Shown here: in pieces, positions 41,411-50,067 of the stretch
Layout of the letters: every line of letters starts with the position of its first letter
Position numbering within the stretch: the stretch's first letter is position 1
Source: Gammaproteobacteria bacterium
Lineage (GTDB): Bacteria; Pseudomonadota; Gammaproteobacteria; Xanthomonadales; Rhodanobacteraceae
Length of the DNA stretch: 64,000 bases
Direction: 5' to 3'
Assembly (NCBI GenBank): GCA_004295005.1
Contig: SHNG01000006.1
Location: 1 to 64,000, forward strand
The notes under the pieces: generated by a model
Databases searched by the model: none
Told to the model about the DNA's origin: nothing
The model's input: only the letters and a program-made list of their open reading frames with translations
Program-made: the position numbers and the translations under genes

Positions 41411-42760
41411 TCAATACTCGGGCGCACGGATCAGCAAGCGCATTCCGAGCTTCAGGATCGAACCTGGGTGAAGTCCATTCCATTCCCGCAGTTGCTTGAC
41501 ACTTACACCATGGGATTGCGCCAGTCGCCACAGTGAATCGCCTTGCTGGACCACATGGGTTGCGGGATCCTGCGCCAAGCGCCGCTGCGATGCGCGTGCA
41601 TCCGGATCGGGGACCAGCAGCATATCTCCGGCCTGCAGCGCTCGATCGCTTGCGGTGGGATTGGCGCTGGCCAGCAAGTCAACCGGGAAATTGACTTTGC
41701 CAGCGAATGACTCGAGGTCCATGATCTCGGTGATGCGCACGCGTCTCCAGTGCGCGTGCATTTGTGGCGGAATCAGCGCCAGGCGCTGGATGAATGTCTC
41801 GCTGATGGTTGCGGGCAGGAGAACGTGAAAGGATTTGTTTGCGAAGACCGTGCGACGCTCCCAACCCGGATTCAGGCGAGCCAGGGCTTCTTCGGACATA
41901 TCTGCCAACGCCGCTGCCAGTTGAATGTCGACGGGCCCTTCAAGTTGGATCACCTGCGGCACGTCAGCGGGGTCTGGATTGGGCAATTGCGCCTCATGCA
42001 GTTCCGGCAGTTGGATGATGCAGGCAAGCGCTTCGATGCGATCGAGGAACTGATGGGTTGTCGGACTCAAGGGCAGCTTGTCCACGGATTGTCGGGAAGT
42101 ATTCCCGTTTTCGACCTTGCCAAGTGCGCGCTTGAGGCGGAACTCGCCCGCGTTGTACGCGAGGAGCGCAAGCCGCCAATCGGAGAATTCCCGTTCCAGG
42201 TGTTCGAACAGCGCCAGGGCAGCCTGGGTTGACTCGACGACGTCGAGGCGTGCGTCGTAGGCACTGGATACCTCAAGGCCGTGAGCACGCGCGGTTCGCG
42301 GAACCAATTGCCAGATTCCGGCTGCACCCTGACCCGAGCCCGGCAGCGGTTGGTAGCGGCTTTCGACAAATGGAACCAGCGCGATTTCTCCGGGCAAGTT
42401 GCGCCTTTCGATTTCGCCAACCACGAACAACAGGAATGGCATGGCTTCGCGCCATGCCGATCGGAACATATCGGGATTGCGCAGGAAGCGACGCGCTTCC
42501 TTGAACACCGGGGTCCGCGCCTGGCAATCCCCGGTCAGCAGGCGATTGCGTACGCGCTGCCATGGCGTCGCCGGTTCAGGAGCCTTGGTGTTTGCTTCCG
42601 GTGCAGGATTATCGTCCACCCCGACGGAAGGCGCAGGCGATGGTGGTGGCGTTTGCGTCTCGGGTGTTGGTCGGGTCCTGTTTGTGGAACAAGCGCAAAG
42701 CACGAGGGCGATTGCAAAAGCGGCGACCCGGCCATTGTGATGGTGCCATCTACCCGGCAT
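41411..42760 (-). CDS. mltD: Membrane-bound lytic murein transglycosylase D-like lipoprotein
   Basis: This 449-residue protein has a lipoprotein signal (IALVLCACS, acylated Cys about residue 24), a Pro/Thr-rich linker and an SLT family-1 domain: catalytic Glu in LVPFVESRYQPLPGSGQGAAGIWQLVPRTARAHG, then LALLAYNAGEFRLKRAL. A C-terminal LysM (HVVQQGDSLWRLAQSHGVSVKQLREWNGL) follows. It cleaves glycan strands of peptidoglycan at the outer membrane. The start is uncertain: the ATG 42760 has AGGA at a usable distance, and ATG 42772 is in frame. It lies one base after the gloB stop, suggesting co-transcription, as in E. coli. Confidence 0.93.
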   Translation of the reverse strand: MPGRWHHHNGRVAAFAIALVLCACSTNRTRPTPETQTPPPSPAPSVGVDDNPAPEANTKAPEPATPWQRVRNRLLTGDCQARTPVFKEARRFLRNPDMFRSAWREAMPFLLFVVGEIERRNLPGEIALVPFVESRYQPLPGSGQGAAGIWQLVPRTARAHGLEVSSAYDARLDVVESTQAALALFEHLEREFSDWRLALLAYNAGEFRLKRALGKVENGNTSRQSVDKLPLSPTTHQFLDRIEALACIIQLPELHEAQLPNPDPADVPQVIQLEGPVDIQLAAALADMSEEALARLNPGWERRTVFANKSFHVLLPATISETFIQRLALIPPQMHAHWRRVRITEIMDLESFAGKVNFPVDLLASANPTASDRALQAGDMLLVPDPDARASQRRLAQDPATHVVQQGDSLWRLAQSHGVSVKQLREWNGLHPGSILKLGMRLLIRAPEY

Positions 42761-42761
42761 G

Positions 42762-43532
42762 TCAGAACGCATCCTTCAATGCACGGACGGCGGCAAACAC
42801 CTCAACCGGGCTTGCATCCTCAGGCAAGTCGCGCGAGAGCGACGCGCGGATTTCCGCAGAGTCGGTACGCAGGAACGGATTGCAGTCCATTTCATCGGCA
42901 AGAGTGGATGGCAGGCTGGGAAGGCCTGCCGCGCGCAAGTGCGCTACCTGCGCAGCGCGCTGCTGGAGTCTGCTGTTGCCGGGTTCCAGGCCCAGGGCAA
43001 ATGCGCAGTTGGATTCGGTGTATTCGTGCCCACAACAAACCTTCGTGTCCGCAGCAAGCGCAGCGAGCTTGCTCAGGGAATCGAGCATCTGCTGCGGGGT
43101 GCCTTCAAAAAGTCGTCCGCAGCCAACACTGAAAAGCGTGTCGCCGCAGAAAAGCAAGCCGTGACCATGGTAGGCGACATGGGTGCTGGTGTGACCCGGA
43201 ACATGGATTGCCATGAATTCGAGTTCGGTTCCAGGGATCCCGATCCTGCTGGCGTCGTCAACGTGCCGGTTGGCGCACGGGATGCGCGGATCACGCGGCG
43301 CGATGACCTGCGCGTCGAACTCCGCCAGGATGCCTGCGACGCCACCGATGTGATCCGGGTGGTGGTGGGTGAGCAATATGCTGCGCAGCCGCAGGCGTCG
43401 TTCTTGCAATACGGCCAGAACCGGGGCGGCCTCTCCGGGATCAACCAGCACGGCGTCACCTGCCGTTGTGGCCACAAGCCAGACATAGTTGTCGCGCAAG
43501 ACGCGGATGGGGTGTAGGAAAAGGTTTTCCAT
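42762..43532 (-). CDS. gloB: Hydroxyacylglutathione hydrolase (glyoxalase II)
   Basis: This 256-residue metallo-beta-lactamase-fold enzyme hydrolyses S-lactoylglutathione. Motifs are the metal site LLTHHHPDHIGG, HVPGHTSTHVAY, FCGDTLFSVGCGRLFEGTPQQM (glutathione-binding family signature) and CGHEYTESN. The start ATG 43532 (MENLFLHPIRVLRDNYVWLV) matches the family. The divergent neighbour is a methyltransferase, as in the E. coli gloB-yafS arrangement. Confidence 0.95.
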   Translation of the reverse strand: MENLFLHPIRVLRDNYVWLVATTAGDAVLVDPGEAAPVLAVLQERRLRLRSILLTHHHPDHIGGVAGILAEFDAQVIAPRDPRIPCANRHVDDASRIGIPGTELEFMAIHVPGHTSTHVAYHGHGLLFCGDTLFSVGCGRLFEGTPQQMLDSLSKLAALAADTKVCCGHEYTESNCAFALGLEPGNSRLQQRAAQVAHLRAAGLPSLPSTLADEMDCNPFLRTDSAEIRASLSRDLPEDASPVEVFAAVRALKDAF

Positions 43533-43696
43533 GTCGATGAGACTATCTTCGCTGGGACTACGGCAGGCAAGTGCATTCGTCCATATCGACGAGAGGGGGG
43601 TACATTCCGCAAAACGCGCGCAGCGTGGAACCTCATCCCGGGATAAACTCGACAGGTCCCGATTTTCCTGCCCGCTACCGGTTTGCGCCGAGGTCC

Positions 43697-44401
43697 GTGA
43701 AGGCTCAGAACGACAATCCCTTTGAACTGGCTGCGTTGCGGTGCCTGGTTGCCGAAGAATGGCAGATGGTGCGGCGCGAGGCGCAGCGGCTTGCCGCCGG
43801 CTGTGTGTTGTCCATGCGCCCCTCGCCAGGCGAGTACGCCGAGACATTGCCCAGTCACCCGGAACTGGCCAGTTTGTTCCTGGCCGGAAAGCGGTGGGTC
43901 GGGACCTTTGCCTGCGATCTCGACAATCTGCCGGTTCGCAGCGAGAGCGTCCGCATGATCGTGATCCGCCATGTGTTTGACCTGCTGCCCACGGAGTCGC
44001 CGTTGATCGAAGAAATTGCGCGTCTTCTGGTGCCCGGCGGGACGGTGCTTGTGTTTGGCCTCAATCCGTTGAGCCCATGGCGATTGTGGTCCCTCGGGCA
44101 GACTCGCAACGGCATGCGCATGCCCCGTCATCATCGCGCCTCGCAGATGGGCCGGCTGTTGAAGGGTGTGAACCTGGAAACAACCCAACGCAGGTACCTG
44201 GGGGGCAGATGGCCTGCTTCCACGTATCGGCTGGGGCCGGGAGTGGAAGAGGGGTTGGCCACGCAATGGGACGCGGCCTGGATGCTGCTTGCGCAAAAGC
44301 CTGCGGTTGCGACTCGTCTGGCTGGACTTCCATCGCGCAAGGCGGAAGCTGGCTTTGCCGGAGGCCTGGTTCAGATGCCCAGTCGTCGGGCTCGTGCATG
44401 A
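43697..44401 (+). CDS. YafS-like SAM-dependent methyltransferase
   Basis: This protein of about 234 residues is related to E. coli YafS by position (gloB-yafS-rnhA-dnaQ) and by its degenerate Rossmann methyltransferase fold. [61 protein letters not shown] matches the methyltransferase type-11 core (post-I to motif III). The first glycine-rich SAM motif is not recognisable at the expected place, so activity is uncertain. The start is uncertain; GTG 43697 is chosen, but the frame is open further upstream. The stop overlaps the rnhA start (ATGA). Confidence 0.78.
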   Translation: MKAQNDNPFELAALRCLVAEEWQMVRREAQRLAAGCVLSMRPSPGEYAETLPSHPELASLFLAGKRWVGTFACDLDNLPVRSESVRMIVIRHVFDLLPTESPLIEEIARLLVPGGTVLVFGLNPLSPWRLWSLGQTRNGMRMPRHHRASQMGRLLKGVNLETTQRRYLGGRWPASTYRLGPGVEEGLATQWDAAWMLLAQKPAVATRLAGLPSRKAEAGFAGGLVQMPSRRARA

Positions 44402-44844
44402 GCCGTGTGGAGCTGTACACGGACGGGGCGTGCCTCGGAAATCCCGGGCCCGGTGGCTGGGCGGTGTTGCTGCGCCATCGCGGTCATGAACGTGAATTGC
44501 ACGGCGGCGAGGCGGACACCACCAACAACCGCATGGAACTCATGGCGGTGATTCGCGGCCTGGAAGCGTTGCGCAAGCCGTGCATGGTCGAGCTGACCAC
44601 GGATTCCCAGTATGTTATGCGAGGCGCCCAGGAGTGGCTGACCGGCTGGATTTCCCGGAAATGGCGCACGGCCAGCGGTGATCCGGTCAAGAATCGTGAC
44701 TTGTGGGAGCGCCTGCACGCCGCCATGGTTTCGCACAAGGTCGAATGGAAATGGGTTCGTGGGCACCAGGGCCATATCGAGAATGAGCGCGTCGATGTGC
44801 TGGCGCGCCAGGCGGCTGAAGCAGCAAGGGAGGAGATACGGTGA
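44398..44844 (+). CDS. rnhA: Ribonuclease HI
   Basis: This 148-residue enzyme degrades RNA in RNA-DNA hybrids. It shows [22 protein letters not shown] (first catalytic Asp9), [20 protein letters not shown] (Glu), [19 protein letters not shown] (Asp) and [23 protein letters not shown] (His and Asp). The length is typical. It overlaps the previous gene and dnaQ by four bases each, and is in tandem with dnaQ. Confidence 0.97.
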   Translation: MSRVELYTDGACLGNPGPGGWAVLLRHRGHERELHGGEADTTNNRMELMAVIRGLEALRKPCMVELTTDSQYVMRGAQEWLTGWISRKWRTASGDPVKNRDLWERLHAAMVSHKVEWKWVRGHQGHIENERVDVLARQAAEAAREEIR

Positions 44845-45602
44845 GGCAGGTTGTCCTGGATACCGAAACCACGGGGCTGGAGGTGCGCAAAGGTCACCGC
44901 GTGATTGAAATCGGTTGTGTCGAACTGCTGGAACGACAGCGCAGCGGCCGCACCTTTCATACATTCCTCAATCCGGATCGTGCGGTGGACGAGGGCGCGC
45001 GTGCCGTGCATGGCATCGACGATGCCTTTCTTGCAGACAAGCCGCGATTCATGGAGATCGTCGGGGATTTCATGGAATTTCTCGGCGACGCGGAGATCAT
45101 TGCCCACAACGCGTCGTTTGATCTGGCCTTCCTGGACGCGGAGCTGGAAATGGCCATTCCCGGTTCGCTGCCGCTGGCTTCCCGTGGTGCCGTGCTGGAC
45201 ACGCTGCTGCTGGCGCGCGAGAAGTACCCCGGACAGCAGAACAGCCTGAACGCCTTGTGCAAGCGCCTGGAAATCGACAACCGGCATCGCGAGATGCATG
45301 GTGCCTTGATCGATGCCCAGCTGCTGACCGATGTCTATCTCGCGATGACCGCGGGGCAAGCAGACCTTGGATTGGTAATGGACACCGAGCGCAGGGCCGG
45401 TCCGACCGTGCATGCAGGTCCGGTGGCTGGCCTTGGGCTTCGCGTCCAGTACGCCAATGCCGGGGAGCAGGAAGCGCATCGCCTGCGCATGGTTTCCATC
45501 GAGAAGAAGTGTGCAGGTCCGAGTGTTTGGTCGTTGATCCAGACGGGTTGTGCCGTCAGCACCGACTTGGGTTCCGCCCAGCCGCCTGCCAGGATCGGAT
45601 AG
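44841..45602 (+). CDS. dnaQ: DNA polymerase III epsilon subunit
   Basis: This 253-residue proofreading 3'-5' exonuclease has Exo[12 protein letters not shown] (Asp7, Glu9), Exo[19 protein letters not shown] and ExoIII epsilon [19 protein letters not shown]. The C-terminal tail that contacts the polymerase subunit follows. It starts at the GTG 44841, overlapping the rnhA TGA. In E. coli the same two genes are divergent; here they are co-directional. Confidence 0.96.
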   Translation: MRQVVLDTETTGLEVRKGHRVIEIGCVELLERQRSGRTFHTFLNPDRAVDEGARAVHGIDDAFLADKPRFMEIVGDFMEFLGDAEIIAHNASFDLAFLDAELEMAIPGSLPLASRGAVLDTLLLAREKYPGQQNSLNALCKRLEIDNRHREMHGALIDAQLLTDVYLAMTAGQADLGLVMDTERRAGPTVHAGPVAGLGLRVQYANAGEQEAHRLRMVSIEKKCAGPSVWSLIQTGCAVSTDLGSAQPPARIG

Positions 45603-45749
45603 CCAATCCCATTGCCAGGGGCGATGTCGGCCTGCCAAACCGGGGCAGGCGTGGGCCGTGGGTGAGAATGCCCGCGTTTGTGGTGCATAATCGGGTTGGG
45701 GAGTGTTGCCCGATCGTGATTCCATTCGGATAGCCGCGGGGAGTGCATC

Positions 45750-47072
45750 ATGAAGCATCTTGCAACTGCGTTATTGGTCGTCATTTTGGCTCTGGTCTTC
45801 TCCGCACCCTGCGTTGCGAGTACCGCAGTCCAGGCGATAGAGGCGCACAAGCATCTTGGCGTGGCAAGTTGCAGCAACAGCGTCTGTCACGGGGCATCAC
45901 AGCCATTCCGCGATTCCAACGTGCTGCAAAACGAATTTGCCGTCTGGCAAGAGTTCGATCCGCACGCCAAGGCTTGGCAGACCCTGGGCAGTCAGGCATC
46001 CAGGGACATCGCACGCAAGCTGGGCATCGGTGATCCGGCAGAGGCCAAGATTTGCCTTGATTGCCATGCCGATTCCATCGCCGTCGAAAAGCGCGGCGAC
46101 CGCTTCCAGATTTCCGATGGCGTGGGTTGCGAATCCTGCCACGGTGGTTCCGAGCTGTGGCTCAATGCCCACGCCGACCGCAGCGTCACGCATGCCGACA
46201 ACCTGAAGAACGGCATGTACCCGACCGATGACCCGGTGGCGCGAGCACGCCTGTGCCTTTCCTGCCACATGGGTACGAATGACCGCATGATCACCCACCG
46301 CATCATGGGTGCCGGTCACCCCCGGCTTTCATTCGAACTGGATACCTTCACCTGGCTGCACCCGCATTACAAGATCGGCGAGGCCTGGACCAAGCGCAAA
46401 GGCCAGTGGAATGGCGTGCGCGACTGGGCAGTGGGCCAGGGCGTTGCGGCGGTCAACCTGCTTGATCTGGTGGAAGATGAAAAGGCCGGTTGGAAGGGAA
46501 TCTTCCCCGAATTGGTCATGTTCGACTGCCACGCCTGCCACAAGCTGATGTCCGGCAATCAGTGGGGGCCGCGGCCGGGAACCGGGCTTGGTCCCGGTGT
46601 GGTGCGCCTGAACGATGCCAACATGCTCATGTTCCGCCATGTGCTGGCACCGGTGGACAAGGCGGCGGCAAGCCGGATTGGTGAACAGATCCGTGCGCTG
46701 CACAAGGCAACCACGGAAAGTCGCAGCGCCACGATGGCTGCCGCCTCGCGCCTGCGTGCCAGCATTGAATCCCTGTTGCCCACCGTTTCGGCATTCAACT
46801 ACGGCCCGGAGAGCCTGGACTTGATCTTGTCCAGCATCCAGGCGGATGCAGAGCGCGGTGAGTATCGAGACTACGCTTCGGCCGAGCAGGTGGCCATGGC
46901 GGCGCAGTCGGTGGTGGTCGCGTTCGAGAACGACGGCAAGGTGGATGCCGAGAAAGCCAGCCAGTTGCGCGCGCGGCTCGATGCCTTGTACGCCGTGATC
47001 AAGGACGAGAATTCCTGGTCGGTGCAGAAATTCAAGAGCGCATTGGCGGCCTTGCGTTCGGCAGCTCCTTGA
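45750..47072 (+). CDS. Multihaem c-type cytochrome (cytochrome c554-like)
   Basis: This 440-residue exported protein has a signal peptide (TALLVVILALVFSAPCVAS, cleavage about residue 24). Four CxxCH haem sites are visible (CLDCH, CESCH, CLSCH, CHACH), plus a CSNSVCH site at the N-terminus of the mature protein that spaces the cysteines by four (CX4CH). This fits the cytochrome c554/c' -like multihaem fold with histidines spread between sites for axial ligation. A hydrophilic helical C-terminal part (about 290-440) follows. It is probably periplasmic and matured by the ccm genes at 50-57 kb. Redox partner and substrate are unknown. Upstream there is a CATAAT-like -10 (45687-45692). Confidence 0.85.
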   Translation: MKHLATALLVVILALVFSAPCVASTAVQAIEAHKHLGVASCSNSVCHGASQPFRDSNVLQNEFAVWQEFDPHAKAWQTLGSQASRDIARKLGIGDPAEAKICLDCHADSIAVEKRGDRFQISDGVGCESCHGGSELWLNAHADRSVTHADNLKNGMYPTDDPVARARLCLSCHMGTNDRMITHRIMGAGHPRLSFELDTFTWLHPHYKIGEAWTKRKGQWNGVRDWAVGQGVAAVNLLDLVEDEKAGWKGIFPELVMFDCHACHKLMSGNQWGPRPGTGLGPGVVRLNDANMLMFRHVLAPVDKAAASRIGEQIRALHKATTESRSATMAAASRLRASIESLLPTVSAFNYGPESLDLILSSIQADAERGEYRDYASAEQVAMAAQSVVVAFENDGKVDAEKASQLRARLDALYAVIKDENSWSVQKFKSALAALRSAAP

Positions 47073-47117
47073 AGCGCTGGCGAGCAGACCTGCAGTTTCG
47101 CACGCGTCTTCCCATGT

Positions 47118-47170
47118 AGAGCCGAGCTTGCTCGGCTGCCGTCCTCGAGCGGAGCTTGCTCCGCTCGCGG
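47118..47170. repeat. Palindromic GCTTGCTC hairpin repeats
   Basis: There are two successive hairpins: GCCGAGC-TT-GCTCGGC (47121-47136) and CGAGCGGAGC-TT-GCTCCGCTCG (47146-47167). A third, looser unit (GGGGCTTGCTCCGCCC, about 47202-47217) follows. The same core GCGGAGC/GCTCCGC occurs at 3854-3869. They lie between the convergent cytochrome and PP2C genes and may also end transcription. Confidence 0.75.
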
Positions 47171-47297
47171 ATCCACGATCACCCGCCTGTCGCCCCTGTG
47201 CGGGGCTTGCTCCGCCCAGCGGTTCGGGCGTGCCGCGAGTCGTATCAGCAGGGTGAGAAATGCCGGCTTCCCGGCCAGGCGATTGACCGCCAGCGCT

Positions 47298-48002
47298 TCA
47301 GCGCTTGCGGACCAGGATCACGGTGACGTTGTCCGAGCCGCCGCCATCGAGGGCGGCGAGAATCAATTGATCGACGCATTCCTGGGCGGACAATTCCGTA
47401 CGCGCCAGCAGCGCGGCGATTTCCGCATCGCTGACTTCCTCGGTGAGGCCATCGCTGCACAACAGGATCTGCATGCCGGGGCCGAAGTCTCCGCGCACCA
47501 GTTCCACGCGCAGGGATTGCGGGTCGGTCACGCCCAAGGCCTGGGTCACCACATTGCGGTGTGGATGATTGCGCGCCTGTTCAACGGTGATCGCGCCCTG
47601 GTCGATCAATTCCTGCACATAGGAATGATCCTGCGAGATCTGCTTGAGTGCGCCATTCCAGAGGTAGATTCGACTGTCGCCGACCCAGGCGATCTCGAAT
47701 TCCTGCTCGCCGAGCAGACGCATGGTGGCAATGGTGGTGCCCATCGGCAGGGCTTCGCTGCGCCGGTTGGAATGGCGAATGATTTCCTCATCGGCCATTT
47801 GCACTGCGCGCTCGAGGGTGGTGCCCTTGCGGATTTCCTCGATCAGGGTATCGCGGGCAATGGCACTGGCGACTTCGCCATGTTCATGGCCACCCATGCC
47901 ATCGGCGACCAGCCAGACGCCCATGTCCGAATCGGCGTAGTAGGTGTCTTCGTTGTGCTCGCGTCGCAAGCCAACATGGGAACTGTGACCGAACTCGATC
48001 AT
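47298..48002 (-). CDS. PP2C-family Ser/Thr protein phosphatase
   Basis: This 234-residue Stp1/PrpC-type phosphatase has HNEDTYYADSDMGVWLVADGMGGHEHGEVAS (metal-binding Asp residues), MGTTIATMRL, EIAWVGDSRIYLW, LLCSDGLTEEVSD and GSDNVTVILVRKR. It is cytosolic, with no signal peptide. It would reverse Ser/Thr phosphorylation and is the only such phosphatase in the window, so it is a possible partner of the kinase at 28.7-30.4 kb (inference). It is preceded by 136 bases and a minus-strand tRNA-Leu. Confidence 0.93.
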   Translation of the reverse strand: MIEFGHSSHVGLRREHNEDTYYADSDMGVWLVADGMGGHEHGEVASAIARDTLIEEIRKGTTLERAVQMADEEIIRHSNRRSEALPMGTTIATMRLLGEQEFEIAWVGDSRIYLWNGALKQISQDHSYVQELIDQGAITVEQARNHPHRNVVTQALGVTDPQSLRVELVRGDFGPGMQILLCSDGLTEEVSDAEIAALLARTELSAQECVDQLILAALDGGGSDNVTVILVRKR

Positions 48003-48138
48003 GCGCGGACGACAGACATCTGGTAGGAGCCCCCGATTGCTCGCCTGAATGGGTCAGCCCCGAAAGAGACCGCCCAACGATGGGGCATGATGCCGTGCCA
48101 CGGATGCCGTGCGCAAGGTCTCGGCAGGGTTTCAGGGG

Positions 48139-48225
48139 TGGTGCCGAAGGCGAGAATCGAACTCGCACTCTGTCGCCAGAACCGGATTTTGAGTCCGGCG
48201 CGTCTACCAGTTCCGCCACTTCGGC
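48139..48225 (-). tRNA. tRNA-Leu (CAA)
   Basis: This 87-base class II tRNA is on the minus strand, with acceptor arms GCCGAAG and CTTCGGC, anticodon loop CTCAAAA (anticodon CAA) and a long variable arm. CCA is encoded. Confidence 0.96.
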
Positions 48226-48279
48226 GCGGGGCCGCGGAGTATACGCCAGAACGTGGTGGCAGTTTCAAGCTGATTGGCT

Positions 48280-48858
48280 TCAATGGGTCTGATCCAGCGA
48301 CAACTGGCGTTGATCGCGAGCGTACCAGCCATCGGCGGATGGATTGAAAACCGCGCAGGACGTCATGCATCCGCGATAGATGTGCAGGGTCACCGCAATG
48401 GCGGAGTCGCTCGGGTTGCGGATGGTGTGGAATTCGTGGGGTGGTATCAGGCTGCCTGCGGATCCCGGGCCAGCGAGCATGGTGCCGCGAGATTCAAAAC
48501 GGAAGCGCTCTGCTTCGCGCTGGACGAGCTCATAGGGGGTCACCTCGATTTGCCCGTGCCAGACCCCCTCGACGCACCACATTCCGCAATGATCGTGCAG
48601 GGCAGTGCCCTGGCCTGGTCCCCAGGTCATCGCGATCACGCTGTATCCGAGGTCTTCGCTTCGATAGATCTCGCGGCGTGCGTAGTGGTCGGTAGCGGCT
48701 TGGTAGACACAAGCCGGAAGGCTGACGGCCTGGTCGCGCATCAGGCGGCACAGTGCCTGGCGCAATGCGTCGGTGATCGAGGTGGTGCAATCGTTGCGAA
48801 CCGCATCGTCGAGTTCTTCTATGAGACGCGTCGATCCGGGAAATTCGATGGCAAGCAT
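48280..48858 (-). CDS. Cysteine dioxygenase type I family protein
   Basis: This 192-residue cupin resembles cysteine dioxygenase, which oxidises L-cysteine to cysteine sulfinate. The iron ligands are His88 and His90 (GTALHDHCG), and His144 (HEFHTIRNP). Cys95 (GMWCVEG) and Tyr161 (LHIYRG) occupy the places of the Cys-Tyr crosslink pair of mammalian cysteine dioxygenase; many bacterial homologues have Gly in place of that Cys. Substrate could also be another thiol such as 3-mercaptopropionate. It follows the MetX-family gene on the same strand with a 68-base gap. Confidence 0.85.
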   Translation of the reverse strand: MLAIEFPGSTRLIEELDDAVRNDCTTSITDALRQALCRLMRDQAVSLPACVYQAATDHYARREIYRSEDLGYSVIAMTWGPGQGTALHDHCGMWCVEGVWHGQIEVTPYELVQREAERFRFESRGTMLAGPGSAGSLIPPHEFHTIRNPSDSAIAVTLHIYRGCMTSCAVFNPSADGWYARDQRQLSLDQTH

Positions 48859-48926
48859 TGATCGAAACCTGGCAGTTCGTTTACGGGTTGCGCATTCGGC
48901 GCGCGCCGATTGCTTGAGCAGGAAGT

Positions 48927-50027
48927 CTACAGCGAGGCAAGGAATGGTGCGATCACGCCACCAAACCCGGCAATATCGACGAGGAACGCGTCGTGACCCT
49001 GGGGACTGTCGAGGGCGGCAAATTCGACCATGGCGCCGCCGCCGCGGAGGCCTTCGGCAACTTCTTCCTGTTGCGAAAGCGGAAACAGGATGTCGGTGCT
49101 GACTCCGATCACCAGCGCCTGTTCAAGCCGGATTCCGGCGAGCGCAGCATTCACGCTGCCATGCCCGTATTCGGCGATATCGAACCAGTCGCTGGCCCTG
49201 GACAGATACAGGTAGCAGTTCGGATCAAAACTGCGCACGAACCGGCGTGCATGGCCGACCAGATAGGATTCCACCTGGAATTCGGCGCCGAACGGATCGT
49301 CTTCGCGTTGCTCGGAATCCAGGCGGATGCGTGCAAATCGACCCACCCATTCCATGGCCGAGCGATAGGTGATCACGCCCAGCTTGCGCGCGATGCTCAT
49401 GCCGGCTTCGGGGTAGCGACTCTCGTCGTAGTGACCCTGGTTCCAGTTCGGATCCAGACGAATGGCTTCGCGCTGCAGGGAGCGGATCGCAATGGCGAAC
49501 GGCTGGGCCTGGGCCGCGGTGGAAATGCTGATGTGCGCGCGTGTCGAACCCGGATGCAGCACCAGGTAGGCAAGGGCGGTCATGCCACCCATGGAATTGC
49601 CGACGAGACAGGCCAGGCGTTCAATCCCGAGGCCTTGCACCAGTTGATGCGAGGCATTGGCTGCATCTTCCAGGCTGAGTTCCGGAAAATCGAGTCGATA
49701 GGTGTCGCCGGTGTCCGGATTGATGGATGCCGGTCCGCTGGAGCCCTTGCAACTGCCCAGCGTATTCACGCAGATCACGAACCAGCGCGTGGTGTCGATC
49801 GGCTTGCCCGGTCCGACCATGTCCTCCCACCATCCCGTTTCGGGGTTCGCCTTGCTGGAAGCCGCGTGTGCGCTGGGGGAGAGGCCGGTCAATATCAACA
49901 CCGCATTGTCGCGTGCTTGCGAGAGCGTGCCCCAGGTTTCATAGGCGAGATGTCCATGCAGCAGCGAACCTCCGCGCTTCATTGCGAACGGACTGGCCAA
50001 TGCAAACAACTGCGGAGATTCGGTCAT
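48927..50027 (-). CDS. metX: MetX-family acyltransferase, probable L-serine/homoserine O-succinyltransferase
   Basis: This 366-residue alpha/beta hydrolase has the nucleophile Ser in VGNSMGGMTALAY, the Asp in VSTDILFPLSQQEEV and the His in QGHDAFLV. HAAS and GWWEDMVGPGKPIDT are MetX-like. The motif GSCKGSSGPASINP matches that reported for Xanthomonas-type serine O-succinyltransferases rather than canonical homoserine acetyltransferases, so it may feed cysteine synthesis via O-succinylserine (inference from one motif). Adjacent cysteine dioxygenase fits a cysteine context. It lies 40 bases after ccmI on the same strand and may share its transcript. Confidence 0.85.
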   Translation of the reverse strand: MTESPQLFALASPFAMKRGGSLLHGHLAYETWGTLSQARDNAVLILTGLSPSAHAASSKANPETGWWEDMVGPGKPIDTTRWFVICVNTLGSCKGSSGPASINPDTGDTYRLDFPELSLEDAANASHQLVQGLGIERLACLVGNSMGGMTALAYLVLHPGSTRAHISISTAAQAQPFAIAIRSLQREAIRLDPNWNQGHYDESRYPEAGMSIARKLGVITYRSAMEWVGRFARIRLDSEQREDDPFGAEFQVESYLVGHARRFVRSFDPNCYLYLSRASDWFDIAEYGHGSVNAALAGIRLEQALVIGVSTDILFPLSQQEEVAEGLRGGGAMVEFAALDSPQGHDAFLVDIAGFGGVIAPFLASL

Positions 50028-50067
50028 CGAAACGGACTGTCAGTGCTGCTGCTTCGGAAATCAGGTT

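Noticed and set aside
50028..50067. SAM or other sulfur riboswitch ahead of metX
   Set aside because: Only 40 bases separate ccmI and metX, too few for a known SAM riboswitch, and no conserved core was recognised.
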